NCBI GenBank assembly: GCA_014155875.1
Contig: JACEFZ010017841.1
Coordinates: 620,001-684,000 of the forward strand
Direction: 5' to 3'
Source of the DNA: Cepaea nemoralis
Lineage: Eukaryota > Mollusca > Gastropoda > Stylommatophora > Helicidae
Length of the DNA stretch: 64,000 nt
In this document: one piece after another, positions 61,153 to 64,000 of the stretch
How positions within the stretch are numbered: position 1 is the stretch's first letter
Layout: every line of letters begins with the position of its first letter
Translations under genes and position numbers: made by a program
Notes under the pieces: generated by a model
Database searches by the model: none
What the model saw: the letters and a program-made list of their open reading frames with translations, nothing else
What the model was told of the DNA's origin: nothing

Positions 61153-64000
61153 GGGTGTATGATAGGTGTCAGGGTGTATGTAAGGGTTATGCTAGGTGTC
61201 AGGGTGTATGTCAGGGTGTATGCTAGGTGTCTTGATGTATGTCAGGGTGTATGCTAGGTGTCATGATGTATGTCAGGGTGTATGCTAGGTGTCATGATGT
61301 ATGTCAGGGTGTATGCTAGGTGTCAGGATGTATGTCAGGGTTATGCTAAGTGTCAAGATGTATGTATGCCAGGTGTCAGGATGTATGTCAGTGTGTATGC
61401 CAGGTGTCATGATGCATGTCAGGGTGTATGCCAGGTGTCAGGATGTATGTCAGGGTGTATGCTAGGTGTCATGATGTATGTCAGGGTGTATGCTAGGTGT
61501 CATGATGTATGTCAGGGTGTATGCTAGGTGTCACGATGTATGTCAGGGTGTATGCTAGGTGTCATGATGTATGTCAGGGTGTATGCTAGGTGTCAGGATG
61601 TATGTCAGGGTGTATGCTAGGTGTCATGATGTATGTCAGGGTGTATGCCAAGTGTCAGGGTGTATGCTAGGTGTCAGGATGTATGCTAGGTGTCATGATG
61701 TATGTCAGGGTATATGCTAGGTGTCATGATGTATGTCAGGGTGTATGCTAGGTGTCACGATGTATGTCAGGGTGTATGCTAGGTGTCAGGATGTATGCTA
61801 GGTGTCAGGATGTATGTCAGGGTGTATGCTAGGTGTCAGGATGTATGTCAGGGTGTATGCTAGGTGTCAGGATGTATGTCAGGGTGTATGCTAGGTGTCA
61901 TGATGGATGTCAGGGTGTATGCTAGTGTCAGGATGTATGTTCAGGGTGTATGCCAGGTGTCACGATGTATGTCAGGGTGTATGCTAGGTGTCATGATGTA
62001 TGTCAGGGTGTATGCTAGTTGTCATGATGTATTTTAAGGTGTATGCTAGGTGTCAGGGTGTCTGCCAGGTGTCAGGATGTATGTCAGTGTGTATGTCAGG
62101 TGTCATGATGTATGTCATGGTGTATGCCAGGTGTCAGGATGTATGTCATGGTGTATGCCAGGTGTCAGGATGTATGTAAGGGTGTATGCTAGGTGTCAGG
62201 GTGTATGTAAGGGTGTATGCTAGGTGTCAGGATGTATGTCAGGGTGTCTGCCAGGTGTCAGGATGTATGTCAGGGTGTATGCCAGGTGTCAGGATGTATG
62301 TCATGGTGTATGCTAGGTGTCAGGATGTATGTCATGGTGTATGCGAGGTGTCAGGATGTATGTCATGGTGTATGCCAGGTGTCAGGATTTATGTCATGGT
62401 GTATGCCAGGTGTCAGGATGTATGTCATGGTGTCTGCCAGGTGTCAGAATGTATGTCATGGTGTATGCCAGGTGTCAGGATGTATGTCAAGATGTATGTC
62501 AGGTGTCAGGATGTATGTCAGTTTGTAAGCTAGGCGTCATGATGTATGTCAGGTGTCAGGATGTATGTCATGGTGTATGCTAGGTGTTAGGATGTGTGTC
62601 ATGGTGTATGTCAGGTGTCAGGATGTGTGTCATGGTGTATGCCAGGTGTCAGGATGTATGTCATGGTGTATGCTGGGTGTCAGGATGTATGTCATGGTGT
62701 ATGCCAGGTGTCAGGATGTATGTCATGGTGTATGCTAGGTGTCAGGATGTATGTCATGGTGTATGCCAGGTGTCAGGATGTATGTCATGGTGTATGCTGG
62801 GTGTCAGGATGTGTGTAAGGGTGTATGTCAGGGTGTGTATGTCAGGGTGTGTATGTCAGGTGTTAGGGTGTATGTCAGGTGTCTGGATGTATGTCAGGGT
62901 GTATGTCAGGGTGTCAGGATGTATGTCAGGATGTATGCTAGGTGTCAGGATGTATGTCAGGGTATATGCTAGGTGTCAGGATGTATGTCAGGGTATATGC
63001 TAAGTGTCAGTATGTATGTCAGGGTGAATGCCAGGTGTCAGGGTGTATGCTAAGTGTCAGGATGTATGTCAGAGAATATGTTAGGTGTCAGGATGTATGT
63101 CAGGGTGTATGTCAGGATGTATGTCAGGGTGTATGTAGGGTGTGTATGTCAGGTGTTAGGGTGTATGTCAGGTGTCAGGGTGTATGTCAGGATGTATGTC
63201 AGGTGTCAGGGTATATGTCAGGGTGTATGCTAGGTGTTAGGATGTAAGTCAGAGTGTATGCTAGGTGTCAGGATGTATGTCAGGGTGTATGCTAGGTGTC
63301 AGGATAGGTGTCAGGATGTATGTCAGGTGTCAGGATATATGTCATGATGTATGCTAGGTGTCAGGATGTATGTCAGGGTGTATGCTAGGTGTCAGGATGT
63401 ATGTCAGGGTGTATGCTAGGTGTCAGGATGTCAAGTGTTAGGATGTATGTCAGGATGTATGCTAGGTGTCAGGATGTATGCGAGGTGTCAGGATGTATGT
63501 CAGGGTGTATGCTAGGTGTCAGGATGTATGTCAGGTGTCAGGATGTATGTCAGGATATATGTCAGGTATCAGGGTGTATGTCAGGTGTCAGAGTATATGT
63601 CAGGTGTCAGAGTATATGTCAAGTGTCAGAGTGTATGTCAGGTGTCAGTGTATGTCAGGTGTCAGAGTGTGTCAGGTGTCAGAGTGTATGCTAGGTGTCA
63701 GAGTATGTCAGGTGTCAGGATGTATTTTTGGTGTCAGGATGTATGTCAGGTGTCAGGGTGTATGTCAGGTTTGAGTGTATGCCAGGTGTCAGGGTGTATG
63801 TTAGAGTGTATAACAGGTGTCAGAGTGTATGTCAGGTGTCAGAGTGTGTGTCAGGTGTCATAGTGTATGTCAGGTGTCAATGTCAGGTGTCAGAGTGTAT
63901 GGAGGTGTCAGAGTGTATGTCAGGTGTCAGAGTGTATGCTAGGTATCAGAGTGTATGTGGCAATGTCAGGAGTCAGAGTGTATGTCAGGTATCAGAGTGT

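Larger units (their letters stand above)
37896..64000. repeat. 26-kb satellite built of 12-bp and 7-bp modules
   Basis: All sequence here is a mosaic of a 12-bp module (ggrtgtatgyca) and a 7-bp module (ggtgtca). The commonest unit is 31 bp (12+12+7, for example gtgtcaggatgtatgtcagg then gtgtatgctag). 19-bp (12+7) and pure 12-bp runs also occur. Module order is repeated over kilobases: the 52005-56638 block recurs at 56638-61152, and sub-blocks starting near 48211 recur at 50565, 53418 and 58004. The array runs off the window end. Open frames of 60-260 codons (MSGCMSGC- and ARCQDVCQGV-type peptides) are artefacts of stop-free units. Confidence 0.95.

Noticed and set aside
37896..64000. Many cysteine-rich open frames (60-260 codons) suggesting secreted repeat proteins
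   Set aside because: They follow the 12/7-bp modules in all three plus frames, shift frame with every 7-bp module, and have no start context, signal peptide or splice structure. They are satellite artefacts.
1..64000. Telomeric or centromeric repeat
   Set aside because: No TTAGGG-type runs and no single long-monomer (about 150-180 bp) satellite. The presence of a conserved exon argues for a genic setting.

Overview
This is non-coding eukaryotic DNA, almost certainly from an animal. It is dominated by tandem repeats: at least 15 unrelated or weakly related arrays, with monomers of 24 to 108 bp, fill roughly three quarters of the window. The only host-gene sequence I recognise is one 98-bp exon on the minus strand (28918-29015). 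It encodes the conserved N-terminal WD40 segment of tomosyn (syntaxin-binding protein 5 family) and has an AG acceptor with a pyrimidine tract and a GT donor. No neighbouring exon could be found, so most or all of the window is probably intron of a tomosyn gene read right to left. An invertebrate, possibly a lophotrochozoan such as a mollusc, is suggested by the exon's residue choices and the RTE-like LINE. That assignment is inference, not proof.

Layout, left to right. 1-170: 47-bp repeat. 262-1432: 39-bp repeat. 1531-3608 and 7604-7960: a 42-bp satellite split by a near-complete 4.0-kb LINE (3609-7592, minus strand, 11-bp target duplication). 7961-8222: a 45-bp decayed relative of that satellite. 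9028-9645 and 12084-12133: a 42/32-bp repeat split by a 2,438-bp TG...CA insertion with a 5-bp target duplication, probably a solo LTR. 12655-13085: 31-bp repeat. 13086-14145: about 41-bp repeat. 15118-23740: an 8.6-kb polypurine (GA-rich) satellite with higher-order structure. 24551-25470: 41-bp repeat. 27157-27570: 24-bp repeat. 27694-28345: 25-bp repeat arranged as a large inverted repeat. 28484-28780: 30-bp repeat. 28918-29015: tomosyn exon. 29090-29620: 108-bp repeat interrupted by a tRNA-derived SINE. 30128-31130: 76-bp repeat. 31131-31360 and 37896-64000 (window end): a satellite of more than 26 kb built from 12-bp and 7-bp modules, split by a 6.5-kb LTR retroelement (31361-37895) that has a tRNA-Pro-like primer-binding site but no recognisable gag or pol.

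The window records a history: tandem arrays expanded, transposable elements landed inside them, and the arrays kept rearranging by segmental duplication (976-bp, about 1.1-kb and about 4.5-kb higher-order units). The long open frames across the arrays arise because many monomers are multiples of 3 bp and lack stops. They are not genes. Two blocks of the last satellite (about 43.76-47.5 kb and 56.66-60.17 kb) carry a dense scatter of single-base insertions and deletions that looks like unpolished long-read consensus. I did not find a convincing new gene system. The most interesting items are the satellite architecture inside a tomosyn intron, the three datable insertions into arrays, and the gag/pol-less LTR element.
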